Shown here: one piece after another, positions 1-12,943 of the stretch | Position numbering within the stretch: the stretch's first letter is position 1 | Layout of the letters: the number at the start of each line of letters is the position of its first letter | DNA from: Saccopteryx bilineata | Taxonomy: Eukaryota > Chordata > Mammalia > Chiroptera > Emballonuridae | Assembly: GCF_036850765.1 (NCBI RefSeq) | Contig: NC_089493.1 | Coordinates: 265,968,534-266,032,533 of the forward strand | DNA length: 64,000 nt | Reading direction: 5' to 3' | Notes under the pieces: model-generated | What the model was told of the DNA's origin: nothing | Databases searched by the model: none | The model's input: the letters and a program-made list of their open reading frames with translations, nothing else | Translations under genes and position numbers: made by a program

Positions 1-137
1 TATTGTATTGACTTTAGAGAGCAAGAGAGAGACAGGAACATTGATCTGCTCCTATATGTGCCCTGACTGGAAATTGAACCAGCAACCTCAGCACTTTGGA
101 ACAATGCTCTAACCAACTGAGCTATGTAGCCAGGGCT
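1..137 (-). mobile_element. Classic VES SINE, truncated by the window edge
   Basis: Read on the minus strand it has a tRNA-like head (gccctggctacatagctc) and a B-box-like segment, followed by a GA-rich body. It is older and more diverged than the other SINEs here. Confidence 0.75.
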
Positions 138-1138
138 CTATGTGTATGATCTCTTATTTCTTCTTGACCTAGTATGTTCAATAGCATGTTGTTTGATCTC
201 CGTGTATTTGTTGTATTCTAGCTTTCTTCTTGTAGTTAATTTCCAGTTGCATATCGTTGTATTTGGAAATGTGCTTGGTGTTATTTCTATCTTCTTAAAT
301 TTATTGAGACTGCTTTCATGCCCCAACATATCTGTCCTTGAGAATGTTATGTGTTTACTTGAGAAGAATGTGTATTTGATTGTTTTAGGATCGAAAGCTT
401 TGTAAATATTATGTCCATTTGGTTTAATGCACCATTTAACGCCAATATTTCCTTACTGACTTTCCATTTTAGATGATCTATCCATTGCTGTCAATGAGGT
501 ATTCAGGTTTCCTACTATAACTGTATTTTTGTTTCTCCCTTCAGGTTCATTAATAATTGCTTTATATATTTTGGTGCTCCCAGGTTGGCTGTGTACATAT
601 TGATGTGTTATGTCTTCTTGAAGACTTATCCCCTTTTTCATTATAAATCTTGTTACTTTTTTATCTTGAAATCTATTTTGTCTGTTTTAAGTATAACTTT
701 ACCTTCTTTTCTCTGAATGTCATTTCCTTGGAGTATCATCTTACACCCCTTCACTTTGAACCTGTGTTTGCCTTTGTAGATGAGATGGATCTCCTGAAGG
801 CAACATATGGTTAATTGGGTCTTGTTTTTTAACCCATTTTGCTGCTTTGTGCCTTTGGTTTGGTGAGTTCAGTCCATTTACATTTAGGGTGATTACTGAT
901 ATTTGAAGACTATTATAGCCATTTTGTCTTTTATTTTCTGGTTGCTCTGTATCTCCATTGTTTCTTTTCCCTTGTGTGTCTGCTGTTTTAGTTTGGTGGT
1001 GGTTTACGATTTTTTCCCCCGTTTCCTCTTTTGTTGTTACACGATTTAGCTCTAGATTTTTGTTTTTTGGTTACCATTAGGTTTACGTTAAAAAATGTTT
1101 CACATATACAGTAGTTCTTTTTCTTCTGATTGCATTTT

Positions 1139-1533
1139 TTTTTTTTTTTCATTTTTTCTGAATCTGGAAACAGGGAGAGACAGTCAGACAGACTCCCGCA
1201 CGCGCCTGACCGGGATCCACCCAGCACGCCCACCATGGGGCAACACTCTGCCCACCAGGAGGCGATGCTCTGCCCATCCTGGGCGTCGCCATGTTGAGAC
1301 CAGAGCCACTCTAGCACCTGAGGCAGAGGCCACAGAGCCATCCCCAGCGCCCGGGCCATCTTTGCTCCAATGGAGCCTTGGCTGCAGGAGGGGAAGAGAG
1401 AGACAGAGAGGAAAGCGCGGTGGATGGGTGGAGAAGCAAATGGGCGCTTCTCCTGTGTGCCCTGGCCGGGAATCGAACCCGGGTCCTCCGCATGCTAGGC
1501 CGACACTCTACCGCTGAGCCAACCGGCCAGGGC
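1139..1533 (-). mobile_element. Bat SINE, 'gccctggccggttggctc' type (type B)
   Basis: Flanked by a 13-bp direct repeat, ctgattgcatttt, at 1126-1138 and 1534-1546. On the minus strand it begins with the tRNA-like head and ends in an A-rich tail. Confidence 0.9.
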
Positions 1534-1654
1534 CTGATTGCATTTTATCTTTATTCATCTGTGCAGGTTCAGTCTCTTCCCCCTCTCTTTATGCCGTGTG
1601 TTCATATCCAAATTGCAGAAGTTAGTCTTTTTCAATGACTTTTCTCCCTTTAAT

Positions 1655-1992
1655 CTTTTTTTTTTTTTTTTACAGAGAGAGAGTCAGAGAGAGGAATAGA
1701 CAGGGACAGACAGACAAGAACTGAGAGATGAGAAGCATCAATCATTAGTTTTTCGTTGTGCATTGTGACACCTTAGTTGTTCATTGATTCCTTTCTCATA
1801 TGTGCCTTGACTGGGGGGCTACAGCAGAGCAAGTGACCCCTTGCTCAAGCCAGCGACTTTGGGCTTCAAGCCAGCGACCCTTGGGCTCAAGCTGGTGAGC
1901 CCGCACTGAAGCTGGCGATCTCAGAGTTTTGAACCTGGGTCCTCTGCGTCCCGGTCCAATGCTCTATTCATTGCGCCACCACCTGGTCAGGC
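1655..1992 (-). mobile_element. Bat SINE, 'cctgaccaggtggtggcgca' type (type A)
   Basis: Minus-strand copy with the long head and body of the type I associate with Rhin-1, and an oligo-T run (tail complement) at 1650-1670. Confidence 0.85.
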
Positions 1993-2508
1993 TCTTTTGT
2001 TTCTGGCATAGAAAGTTGTTTTCTTCCCTATGTTATTTAACAATTCATCTATTGTTTTCTAGTTCTTTTGTTAAACTTTTATACATGTAAATTGTTATTA
2101 CATCTGGATTATGTGTGCAGGTATACTCTATGGAGTAAAGATATAACATTTTCCCCCCTAAGTGTTGAACCCAGGTTGACTTCAACCTTAGCAAACCATT
2201 AAAACCACTTTGGCACTTTGTTAAAAACACAAGATGTGAGGCTTCCACCTTTTTTTTTTTTTTCAGATGACTGTCCTTTCTCGTTTTTCACCTGAGTAAC
2301 ATTAAAAAAAAAACATTATTGATTTTAGCATTTTGCTCAAAGTCATTCTGAGCCTTGGGTTTCCTGATACTAGTCTTCCTTAGGGAACAGTTCTGCTGTT
2401 TTACCACCTAGCTTTGATTTTTAAATCCTTTTCTTTTTTTGAACTTTAATTAAGCACTCTTATCTCCCTGTTTGTGCTTACTGATGCAGAGTAAGAAATC
2501 ACCAGAAG

Positions 2509-2685
2509 CCTGACCTGTGGTGGCGCAGTGGATAAAGTGTTGACCTGAAATGCTGAGGTTGCTGGTTTGAAACCCTGGGCTTGCCTGGTCAAGGCACATT
2601 TGGGAGTTGTTACTTCGTGCTCCTACCCCTGCTCTTTCTCTTTCTTTCTCCTCTCTCTCTAAAAATGAATAAAAATCTAAAAAAA
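2509..2685 (+). mobile_element. Short bat SINE (type C)
   Basis: Starts cctgacctgtggtggcgcag and ends in a CT-rich stretch and an aatgaataaaaat tail. Confidence 0.85.
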
Positions 2686-2940
2686 TAAGCTTCTCAGTAG
2701 GAAAAATTGATAGTTTAGTATCTTCATAATGAGAATGAAGACTTATTTGCAGAGTGCTTCTCTTTGTCAATTACTTTGCTGCTAGGTTCCTTTGAAGGAG
2801 GCAAAGATGAAGGACACAATCTTTGCTGTAAGGGTCTGCCTTGTAGAAGAGACAGGTATATGGATAATTCTCATGTAACAATAAGTACCATAGGTGTTGT
2901 AAAAGTTATTAACATCATACATATTTTAAAAATTAAAGTG

Positions 2941-3318
2941 CCTGACCAGGAGGTGGTACAGTGGATAAAGTGTCAGCCTGGGATGTTGAGGACCCAGGTC
3001 TGAGACCCCGAGGTCACTGGCTTGAGTGTGGGCTCATCCGGCTTGAGTGCAGGCTCACCAGCTTGAGCATGGGGTTGCCAGCTTGAATGTGGGATCATAG
3101 ACATGACCCCATGGTCACTGGCTTGAGCCCAAAGGTAGCTGGCATGAAGCCCAAGGTCACTGATTTGAGCAAGGGGTCACTAACTTGGCTGGAGCCTCCC
3201 TGTCAAGGCACATATGAGAAAGTAATCAATGAACAACTAAGGTGCTGCAACGAAGAATTGATGCTTCTCATCTCTCTCCCTTTTTGTCTGTCCCTCTGTC
3301 TCACTTAAAAAAAAATAT
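2941..3318 (+). mobile_element. Bat SINE, type A variant with internal repeats
   Basis: Type A head followed by repeated 'cttgag...ggctc' units, expanded compared with other copies, and an A-rich tail. Confidence 0.8.
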
Positions 3319-3385
3319 AAAATGAAAACTTAATGAAAGCAAGGCTAATTAATTAGTGTAAAGCTTATCTTCACTGGAACAGTTT

Positions 3386-3671
3386 TTCTTTTTTTTTTTT
3401 TTAGTGAGAGAGACACAGACGAGAAGTATTAACTCATACTTGTGGTACTGTAATTGTTCATCGATTGCTTCTCATACATTCTTTGACAGGGATTGAGGGG
3501 CTCCAGCCAAGCCAGTGAACTTGGGCCATGCCAGCAACCATGGGGTCATGTCTGTGATCCCACGCTCAAGCTGGTTTGGCTTATGCTCAAGCCGACAACC
3601 TCGGAGTTTCAAACATGAGTCCTCAGCATCCCAGGTCAATGCTCTGTCCATTGAGCCATCACTTGGTCAGG
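3386..3671 (-). mobile_element. Bat SINE, type A variant
   Basis: Exact 17-bp target duplication cttcactggaacagttt at 3369-3385 and 3672-3688. Confidence 0.9.
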
Positions 3672-4031
3672 CTTCACTGGAACAGTTTCTTACTTTACTT
3701 TGATCATTTCCATAGACAATATAGAGTTAATGTATGCGTCATAGCTCTAAACCATAATTGAATGTAAAGTTTCACTTTTTAATATATGCAAAAAGTACTT
3801 TAATTCCTTCTACATTTATTAGTTAGCATTCTATTACTTTTTCACACTTTTTTTATTCCATACTTACCTAATATTGGTAATTGACTTTCTTTTCAGGAGC
3901 CTTCTTCACAAAGGTATTTTTAGTCATAAGGAGACTTTATATGCAGTATGAGTAGAACACACAATTATATTGAAGGTTGAATGCTAAACTATCAACTAGC
4001 ATCAATCATGTTGCTTTTGTTTGACTTTTAG

Positions 4032-7000
4032 CTATGGAAGAGAAGTGGTCCCGGTTCATCACCCTTTTCCAGCCCGGCCTCATCCCGCTCCCAGACACCA
4101 GAGAGACCAGCAAAGAAAATAAGGTAATCAGTTATTATTTGCTCTGTGGATTATTGGTCAGGGAAGGAGGGAAATTTACTTGGCACTTAAGCTTTTCTGT
4201 AACTCTTAATTTGGAGAATCAAATAAATTAACATCTAGAAGGACTGTGAAGTACCCACCAGAATTGGCTCCCATTACTCACAGTTCTTTATGCACTGACT
4301 GTAGGGGCCTCTGGTTCTCTTCTATTGCATGAGTGACCTGGTATAAGAGTAGAATAGAGTGAACAGAGTGAATAATGTCAGCGAGCAGTAGACTTCACGT
4401 TCTGGACCTCAGCTGATCTGCTGGGTCTACCTACAATTGGCTAGAATGCCACTCTCTTAGGGATTATATCTGTGACTAAAACTCTCAGTGATGTGGCAGA
4501 TTGTAAGTAAGGTTTTGAACAGGCGTCCCCAAACTGCGGCCCCCTGAGGCCATTTATCCGCCCCCCCCACACACACTGCACTTCTGGAAGGGGCACCTCT
4601 TTCATTGGTGGTCAGTGAGAGGAGCACTGTATGTGGCAGCCCTCCAACGGTCTGTGGGACAGTGAACTGGCCCCCTGTGTAAAAAGTTTGGGGACCCCTG
4701 GTTTTGAAGATAGTTGTTTGTGCTTGTTTTAAGACAGTGGCTTCTCTGGTTTCCATGAACTACTTCTCTTCATTTCTCTAGGAAGTTTCTTTTGACTTAT
4801 TTTATTTTTATTTTTGTCCTGGCGTACTGAGATCTCAAATCATGGTTGTTTTAGACTTTGGCCAGTGGTAGTTAGGACAGTATAAGTTATTCAGTATTTG
4901 TTGTCAGGAGGTCTCTCTAAACTTAATTCTGTTTTTCTCTTACAGAGAAGAGGAACTTTCTCATCATTCTAGTTCTTCAACTCCATTAGTAACTGACAAG
5001 GAGTCCCAGGGAGAAAAGGGTAGGTTGATAAACACACAAGGGTAGCTGTGGTCAAAGTGTTTATGAAGGAGATATAGACTACTACCTGCTTGAAACATGC
5101 TTTTGGCATTGCTGTATAGAGGCTCCAGTAGATACAGAGACAGAAGTTCCTGTCTTCAGAGGTTTGTAGTCAAGTAAGGGGAAAAGGTGACAAAATCAAA
5201 TACAGTATACCATGGGATAGGGATAAGCTTAGGTTGAGGTATCTGCGAACAATCCACAAATTATTGTCTAGCAGTTGCATGCATGCATCTGGATTAAATC
5301 TCTTTTATATCCTCTTGACTATTAGACATAATCTTGTAAGCAGAATCCAAGAGCCCAAACCATGGAAGATAAAAATCTTTCAGAGATACCCAGTGAAAAT
5401 TCAGTGTTAATAACCAGGTGGATAAATAACACATACACCTATATGCATTTCTGGAAGGGAAGGGAGAAGACTGTATTTCTTTCTTTAGTTGTAGATACAA
5501 CCACATGGAAGAAACAGAACTTGCAGAACTCCCCAGCTACACCTGGCAGCTCTGGGCAGCGTAAAAGGAAGATTCAGCTACTGCCCTCCAGGCGAGGGGA
5601 CCAGCTGACTTTGGTATGGTCCTGTCCATCTACCCCTGCCCACTCCCACTTAGTGCTTCTAAGTCTTAAGAAGGCTAAATACGGGTTTCTTCCAGTTTCT
5701 CTGGTTAACTCGACTTCTCCTTTTTCTCTTGGGTAGCCTCCACCTCCCCAGCTTGGTTATTCAGTTACTGCTGAGGACCTAGACTTGGAAAAGAAAGCTT
5801 CTTTGCAATGGTTTAACAAGGTTTTGGAAGATAAGACTGGTAAGAGATAAAGATCTTTCACACTCTGGAGAGGATTTGTTTTCTTTGCTTTTATTTTGGT
5901 TTTTCTCATCTGAGAAATCCATTTGGGCCTAAGTAGAATTTGGAGAACAGTGAGCACTGAGGGTAACGGGAAGCATTTCTAAGTGAGTTATAGTATCGTA
6001 GCCAATGAGGTTTATCCGAGGCGCGATTATTGCTAATTGAAAACTTTTCTAAGTGAGTTATACTGAGACCCTGAGCATCCCCATTCCCCATGATATGCCA
6101 CTGGAAGTAATTCCCAAACCAGGGAGGACAATTGAATCTTGTCTTTCTTCCTTAGATGCTGCCTCGAGCTCTGTCACTGACAACCCACCAACCACTCAGG
6201 CTTCTGCTACTTTTACCCTGCCTACTGTTGGGGCTGGTCCCTCCCCCACTTCTCTCCCAGCCCCCAGCACTAACCCACTGTTGGAGAGTTTGAAAAAGAT
6301 GCAGAATTCCCCAAGTCTACCATCCTTCCCAGGTGAGTGGGAGAGTTTCCCTTAGAGCACATAATGACATCATCAACCTTCATTGAGGTTGAAGTAAAAG
6401 CATTATGCCTGTCAGTCACTACAGATTTTAAGGATTGAAACTATTCTGGCTGACCAGACCTGACCTGGTGCACATTTAAGAGCGTCAGCATTCTATAATC
6501 AGGAAATTTTAGGGAAGGGGAGCTGGAACACTTAAAGCTGGGAAAGCAAGCTTAGTTTTAGTAATCAAATGGCTCTTGATTTGAAACCCAGTTCCTTAGC
6601 TGCTCTGAAAAATGAAAACAGTGCTTACCTCATGAGGTATGGCTGAAGTGTAAATGTGATTATACAGTTAAGGATGTCTTAACACATGCTTATTAGACCA
6701 CAGGCACAAGATAATATTTTAATTACTTTCCCTCTAGGTTCAAAGGGTCTGTTGACTGTTTCAGTCCCTTGCCTTCATGGCACTGCATATATACACACTC
6801 CTGTTAGTGCACTTTATCATACAGTAGTATATGTTAGCATGAGCCTGTCCCAGGGCTCAAGGGCAGAGACTCTCTCATTCGTAGTTATATGCTCTGCTCT
6901 TAGCATGTGGTAGGCCAATATAATGAATCTATGTTAGGTGAATAAGGTATAGCTCATTTATTAATTGTACTTGCTCAGGTGATTGGATCTTCCTTAGCTT

Positions 7001-10000
7001 ACACACATTTAGCCCCAATTAGGGCAGCTTTTATCCCCTTCTATTTTCATTATGATCTATGAAGGGTAGAAATGTTGAACACTTCCTTGATTTTAAGGAA
7101 TGAATACTTTAAAGGTTTGTGGTATAGATTTAGTCATATTTGTTGACTGAAATACCCGACGCTGTGCTGGGTTGAGGGAAGATGTAGAAGCATCATCACA
7201 TATGACAGTGTCGTCACATTGGAGGTATTCAGAATTCACTTTCTCAACTTTTCTCCCCAGAATCAGGTGGAGTGGCAACCACTGAGGCCCATTCGCCTCC
7301 GAAGACACCCAGCCTTTTGGGCCCTCTTGGCTCTCCACAATCAGCACCCCTTCCAAGCACCTCCTCAGACTCCAAGTCCACGGTCACTTTCTTGGGGTTG
7401 ACCCCTACTTCTTCCATGATACCAGTCACTGACACCAAATCACTTCTGTCTTCTCAGGCTGAAACATCGGCCACATCCCAAGCCCTCCCTGCCCCATCCC
7501 CCATCCCCAAGCAAAGTATTCTGTTTGGAATGCTGAGCACTCCACCTGCTAACCCTTCTGCCTCTGCAGCTCCTGCTGTGACTTCAGCATCTCCCGTGTT
7601 CAAGCCCATTTTTGAGACCCCGCCTAAGAGCGAGAATGAGGGCCCCGTGCCATGTAGCCCTTCCAAGGCCACAACTGCAGCATCTTCCAGCTCCACCCTC
7701 CCCACTCCTGCCAGCACCTCACCCCCTACTTTCAAGCCTGTTTTTGGCAACATGGGGCCACCTACATCTGTGCCCATGCCAACTCCCTTCTTCAATCAAA
7801 CAACTACTCCAGCCACAACCACAAACGCCCCTCTCTTCACTAGCCAGGCCAGTGCCACCTCAGCACTGGCTTCCATAACCACAGCCAGCACCTCTGCAGA
7901 CTCGGCCTCAAAGCCTGCCTTTGGCTTTGGTGTGAGCAGTGTGGCCAGCAGCATGGGCAGCATGACGAGCACCACCACTTCCACCTCCCAGCCTTTCCTT
8001 TTCGGGAATCCCCCTGCCTCTGGTGCCAGCTTTACCCCAGCCATAGACTCCATATTCCAGTTTAGCAAGCTTCCTACCATGCCTGCTTCAACAACTGTCA
8101 CCACCTTTGGCCAGTCTCTACCCAGTGCCGTGCAGACTGCCGCCAGCGGCAGCGCCACCAGCTTTAGCGGTTTTGGTGGCGCCCTTACCACCTCAGCCCC
8201 GGTCACCACCAGCCAGCCTACCCTGACGTTCAATAGCACTACCACCCCAGCATTCAACATTCCCTTTGGCTCAGGCACCAAGGCCCCTCTCCCATCATAT
8301 CCGGGAGCCAACCCCCAGCCTGCATTTGGGGCCACTGATGGGCAGCAACCAGGAACTACCAAGCCAACCCTTGCCCCCAGCTTTGGCAGTTCTTTCACTT
8401 TTGGAAACTCTGCATCCCCAGCCCCGACTGCAACTCCAGTGCCAGCCCCAACCCAGCCAGCCTTTGGCAGCACTGCACAGTCAGCTTTTGGTAGTTTGAA
8501 GCCCACAGCCTCTGCCTTTGGCACCCCTGCCAGCACCCAGCCAGCCTTCGGTGGCACCACAGCTGTTTTCCCCTTCGGTGCAGCCACCACATCTGGCTTT
8601 GGAGCTACAACCCAGACCACCAGCAGCGGGACCAGTAGCTCAGTGTTTGGCAGCACAGCACCATCACTTTTCACTTTTGGGAGCTCAGCAGCCCCGGCTG
8701 GCAGCGGGGGTTTTGGGATCAATGTGGCTACCCCAGGCACAAGCTCTACTTCTGGAGGATTCTGCTTTGGAGGAGGACAGAGTGGGACCACTGGCAGCAC
8801 AGCCCCCTTTGGGGGGAGCTTGAGTCAGAACACACTGGGTGCTCCCAGCCAGAGCACAGCATTTGCCTTCAACGTGGCCAGCACGCCTGAGAGCAAGCCT
8901 GTGTTTGGAGGTGAGACTAGGAATTGATTGGTCTGTTGTACCAGGCACTGTATTAAGTGCCAGCATAGTCTCCACTCTTACAGAGCTTCACATTAGTATT
9001 GTGAAGAGACAGGCATTAAATATATATATACAGTGTCAGGTAGCGATAAATACCTTTCTGTGTGTGTATGACAGAGACAGAGAGATAGTGGGACAGATAG
9101 GGACAGACAGGAAGAGAGATGAGAAGCATCAATTCTTCGTTGTGGCACCTTAGTTCATTGATTACTTTCTCATATGTGCCTTGAGCAGGGGGCTACAGCA
9201 GACAGAGTGACCCTGGTCAGGCACGATAAATATCTTGTTAAAATTAAAATATGTAAATTACTAACTGGAGGAGCTATTTAGGTAGTCAAGGAAGGCCTTT
9301 CTGAGGAAATAGATTTAAGCCAGGACTGTATTTATGACCAAAAGGGGTTGTGAGTATAGGGGTTAGGGGTGTGTGAGCTTTGCGGGCATGGGATAGCTAC
9401 TGAAGAGGCCCAAAGACAAGCCTGATATGAACAGAAAAGCAAGGTGAGGCTGGAAGTTAAAAAATGTAACTAGTGTAAAAAGTGATTGAGAGGCAGGCAG
9501 TTAAGATCATTCATGGCCAGGCTTAAGTGTTTGGGTTTTTTAAAGTGCTAAGGGAAATTACTACAGAATTTCAAACAGAAGAATGAAGTGATCTGACTTG
9601 CCATGTGAAAGATGAATTAGGAATTTTAATCCTGATAGCTTCTATTTCATTAAATATAAACAATCTTGGGAGATTAGGGTAAATTATGTACAAAGTAGGG
9701 CCTCTTTAAATAGTCATTTTGGAGAGTAGAGAGGAACATAATGAGAAAGTGCAGTAGAATTGCCAGGCACTTTGGAAGGCTGGAAAGTTGTTATGAATTT
9801 AAAGTGAGGCCAGTTAGCTCTGTTATTTTTCTCCAGCAACATTCAGTCATTCATGTGTAGACCTAAAATTAATTGGATAGCTGGTAAAAATCCAACCTGT
9901 TTAAACTCAAGCAAAATAGGAGGGGCAGTGATTTTGGAGGTTTTGTTGAGACAAAGGAAATACAGGACTACTAGAAATGGAGCTGTAAGGAGGAGTGTAG

Positions 10001-11726
10001 TAGTTGCAATTAAGATCTGGGTGCTAGCCCTGGCCAGTTGGCTCAGCAGTACAGCGTCAGCCTGGTGTGTGGAAGTCCTGGGTTCAATTCCTGGCCAGGG
10101 CACACAAGAGAAGTGCCCATCTGCTTTTCCACCCTACCCCCTCTCCTTCCTCTCTGTCTCTCTCTTCCCCTGTCGAAGCCAGGGCTCCATTGGTGCAAAG
10201 TTGGCCCGGGCACTGAGGACAGCTCCATGGCCTCTGCCTCAGGCACTAGAATGGCTCCAGTGTCCACGAAGCGATACCCTAGATGGGCAGAGCATCGCCC
10301 CCTAGTGGGCATGCCAGTGGATCCCGGTCAGATGCATGCAGGAGTCTGATTGCTTCCCCGCTTCTAACTTCTGAAAAAATACAAAAAAAAAAAAAGATCG
10401 GGGTGCCAGAGCAGTTCTTGGTGGTGAGAAGGTGTGACCATAGGAGTGGGTGGTGAGACTGGATAGAGGAATAGATTGGAGGGGCAAGGCCAGGGCCTCA
10501 AGGAGCAAAAATAATGCTTATACCACATTAGGCTGAGACAAGTGCACATGAGAGAGAATGCAGCCTTTCCTGCAAAGGGCTGTAGGGAAAGTGTCTGCTG
10601 GACATCAGGATTTGGTGAAGGCAAGGGAGTTTGCTGTTAACTGGGTTCCACTAGGGCCCACCCTATGGGCAGACTAGGGGACCGACAGGGTAGATGGGAG
10701 TGGTGGTGAGTTTGGTGGAAGGCTCGGGTTTCTGGAGTGGAGGGTTCAGGTAAACAGAAGAGGCATAACATGATTAGTCCTGGTAGAAGAGAAGGTACCT
10801 GGACAAGCTAGACGGTGGGGGTCCACTGAGTGTCCCCCTCTGGCACTGAAGCTTTTTATCTGCTGCAGGACAGTAGTTAGCAGGCTAGGAGACAGGTAGG
10901 TCACCTGGAGCATCAGCTGTTAAGACTTCATTATCCTGTGCAATTCCTTTCAGTGGATGAACCAGAACAGTGGTTGAGAGCTAAGGTGTCCTATGGGGAG
11001 TGCCCCTGTGGAGAGCAGGTCTTGCAAGGTTCATTACCCACTGCCTTGATGCGCTCCACTCACCAGCCTAGTCTGTACAGTTCTCTGCTCTCTCTTCATT
11101 CTAGGTTCCTCCACACCCTCCTTTGGTCAGAACACCCCTGCCCCTGGGGTGGGCACATCAGGCAGCAGCCTCTCCTTTGGGGCATCCTCAACACCCACCC
11201 AAGGCTTTGTTGGAGTCCCACCTTTCGGTAAGCTTGGCAAGTCTCTGTTGCTCGCATGACCTGCTTATTCCTCTAAAAGAGTGGGCGGGGCGGGGGCGGG
11301 GCTGGCAGGTTCTTGGCTTTCTGAGTCCTATCTAGAGAAGATCAGGTGGTCAGGCTGAGAGTCCAGCAGAGAGCAGAGGAGCTTTTTTGGGCAGAATTTC
11401 CTGGATCATTGGAAAGCCAGGAACAAAGGCCTTCATGGACCTCTCGCAGACGGATTCTGAGATTTTGTGTTTTCAGTAGGCGCCTGCCTTAAAGTAATTG
11501 ATACAGTTTGGGAAGCCCTGTTCAAGCCCCTAGAGAGAGGTCTGTTGGCATAACCTTCCAGAGATTAGGGCACCCAAAGAAGTGTTCTCAGGTAGCTGCC
11601 CTGATTAGATTTTGTTGAATCTTTCCAGGATCGGCGGCCCCTTCATTTTCCATTGGTGCAGGATCCAAGACCCCAGGGGCACGACAGCGACTGCAGGCCC
11701 GAAGGCAGCATACCCGCAAGAAATAA
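4032..11726 (+). CDS. POM121: POM121, nuclear pore membrane protein, C-terminal FG-repeat part (last eight coding exons)
   Basis: POM121 is an integral pore-membrane nucleoporin. Its N-terminus carries the membrane segment and its C-terminus is an unstructured FG domain in the transport channel. Only the C-terminal 813 residues are here; earlier exons lie upstream of the window. Exons, all with AG/GT borders and consistent phase, are 4032-4123, 4946-5019, 5489-5613, 5737-5839, 6156-6332, 7261-8910, 11105-11227 and 11629-11726 (TAA). The early exons match remembered human stretches ([51 protein letters not shown]). The 1650-bp exon is Ser/Thr/Pro/Ala-rich with many FG dipeptides (FLFG, FTFG, SVFG, PAFG). 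The last exon ends in a basic tail, [15 protein letters not shown], as in human POM121. Human paralogues such as POM121C are near-identical; a single copy in the ancestral gene order makes POM121 the natural name. Confidence 0.96.
4520..4700. mobile_element. Non-autonomous hAT element (MITE), 181 bp
   Basis: Perfect 8-bp target duplication gttttgaa at 4512-4519 and 4701-4708, and roughly 16-bp terminal inverted repeats (CAGGCGTCCCCAAACT against CAGGGGTCCCCAAACT). No coding capacity. It sits in a POM121 intron. Confidence 0.9.
5020..5488 (+). other. POM121 intron, no recognisable feature
   Basis: Unique-looking sequence between two coding exons. I see no repeat family or conserved reading frame in it. 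Confidence 0.6.
6333..7260 (+). other. POM121 intron with old MIR and L2 remnants
   Basis: About 6560-6680 reads like the MIR core (attacctcat... 'taaatgtgattatacag'). About 6830-6950 resembles an L2 3' end. Both are heavily diverged; the rest is unassigned. Confidence 0.5.
9057..9224 (-). mobile_element. Bat SINE, type A, internally shortened
   Basis: Near-perfect 12-bp duplication gataaatacctt / gataaatatctt at 9045-9056 and 9225-9236. Much of the middle of the normal type A body is absent, so only about 168 bp remain. Confidence 0.8.
9237..10012. other. POM121 intron, probable ancient interspersed repeat
   Basis: The stretch around 9290-9620 ('gaatgaagtgatctgactt') reads like an old mammalian repeat that also seems represented near 48,760-49,100. 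I cannot name the family with confidence. The rest is unassigned. Confidence 0.4.
10027..10394 (+). mobile_element. Bat SINE, type B
   Basis: tRNA-like head gccctggccagttggctcag, body, and an 'aaatacaaaaaa' tail. Imperfect duplication agatctgggtgct / agatcggggtgcc on the two sides. Confidence 0.9.
10400..11104 (+). other. POM121 intron, no recognisable feature
   Basis: G-rich unique-looking sequence up to the acceptor of the penultimate coding exon. No repeat family or conserved reading frame recognised. Confidence 0.5.
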
Positions 11727-12937
11727 TCTGTCCCTTGCCTCCATTCCCCCCACCTCCTGCCCAAATCTGGACTTTGGCACCTGCTAGGAAGAGCCTCTAG
11801 CCCATCTAATTCCGTGAAGCAAACCTACCCCAGACCTCTGGCTTCAGCCACCAGGGAGGTAGTGTAGCCTTGGAGGCCATTTCCCTCTAAGGAAGCTGAA
11901 GCCTCAGGCCTCTTGGGGGAGGGGCCGGCACGATGTGGCAGGGCAGAAGCCTGAAACCTTTACTTGAACAGTTCCACTGGTGAGGCTGGAGAGAACTAAA
12001 GAAACATCTGTACATATTGTCCACTTACTTCCCTGACTTGTTTAGTGTATAAGCTTAGTCAGGCGGCCTCGCTTCCCGCCTTTTCCCCAGAGCTATCTTT
12101 GCTGGAGGGTAGTAGGTAGCAGGCAGCGCCAAGAGCCCTGCCCACACCTCCCCCCTCTCATGAATTTGATGGGATTAGAGGAGGTGGATTATCCCTAAAG
12201 CTTTACCTTGCTTGGCTTGGCTATATCAAGTGGTTCTCTAGTCCCTTTAGGGGACTGTTACCCCATTTCTTGCTGCTTTGTCCCTCAACTGGTTCCATGC
12301 AGGATCCATTCCAAGCTTTGCCTTGAAGACCCCAGTGGATGCTGTTCCTGCCGTTTCACTTTCTCCTGCCAAGTCTGAGTCAGTGTTTTGTCCCCAACCC
12401 TATCTGCCAGTTTGGCCCCTAAAAGCTTGGTGGCTCAAGACTATTAGCCTGGTAGATCCAGGGGCGATCCCTCACTCGAGGGACAGAAGCTCTTGGAGTA
12501 GGCAGGACGCCCACCGCTTTCAGCTGCTTCCTTGCCCACCCTTCCTGCTGGCCTCATTGGGCATGTCTGCCTCTCCAGGATTGTATGTTTAAAGCCTTGT
12601 CCTGTGTAGCTTTGTCTGATGCTCATGTCTATTACTCTTTGAATCGAGTTTGGAGGAATAATTGAATTGTATGAGTGGCGGCATGTTGGTAGTGCCGGAC
12701 TTAACTGTTTCAAGTTTCTGGGACTTTAGCTAATTGAATGTGGAAAGTAGCACCACTTTACAGCTACAAGTGCCAACTCCTGGATTTTCAAATGGTGTTT
12801 TGACTTTAAGGGCTGGCAGCCCAGGAGGATAGGGCCAAGGGGAAGCAAAGACCTCTTCCCTCTGCTGTTTCTCTCCTACTTACCTGACTTCACAAGAGGT
12901 TAGATCACCCCTAGCATATGTTAAAAAAACCTAAATT

Positions 12938-12943
12938 AATAAA
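12938..12943 (+). promoter_or_regulatory. Candidate upstream poly(A) signal of POM121
   Basis: AATAAA in the 3'UTR about 1.2 kb after the stop codon. A second AATAAA lies 195 bp further on. Confidence 0.45.

Larger units (their letters stand above)
138..2050 (-). mobile_element. L1 LINE fragment, antisense, interrupted by two SINEs
   Basis: The AT-rich text between the SINEs resembles the complement of an old mammalian L1 ORF2 region. No long open frame survives. Two SINEs (1139-1533 and 1655-1992) are inserted in it. It lies in a POM121 intron. The subfamily and exact ends cannot be fixed by eye. Confidence 0.6.

Noticed and set aside
7796..8800. A 334-codon open frame on the minus strand across the POM121 FG exon
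   Set aside because: It is the shadow of a Ser/Thr/Pro/Ala-rich coding exon. It has low-complexity Val/Pro/Ala content and no domain.
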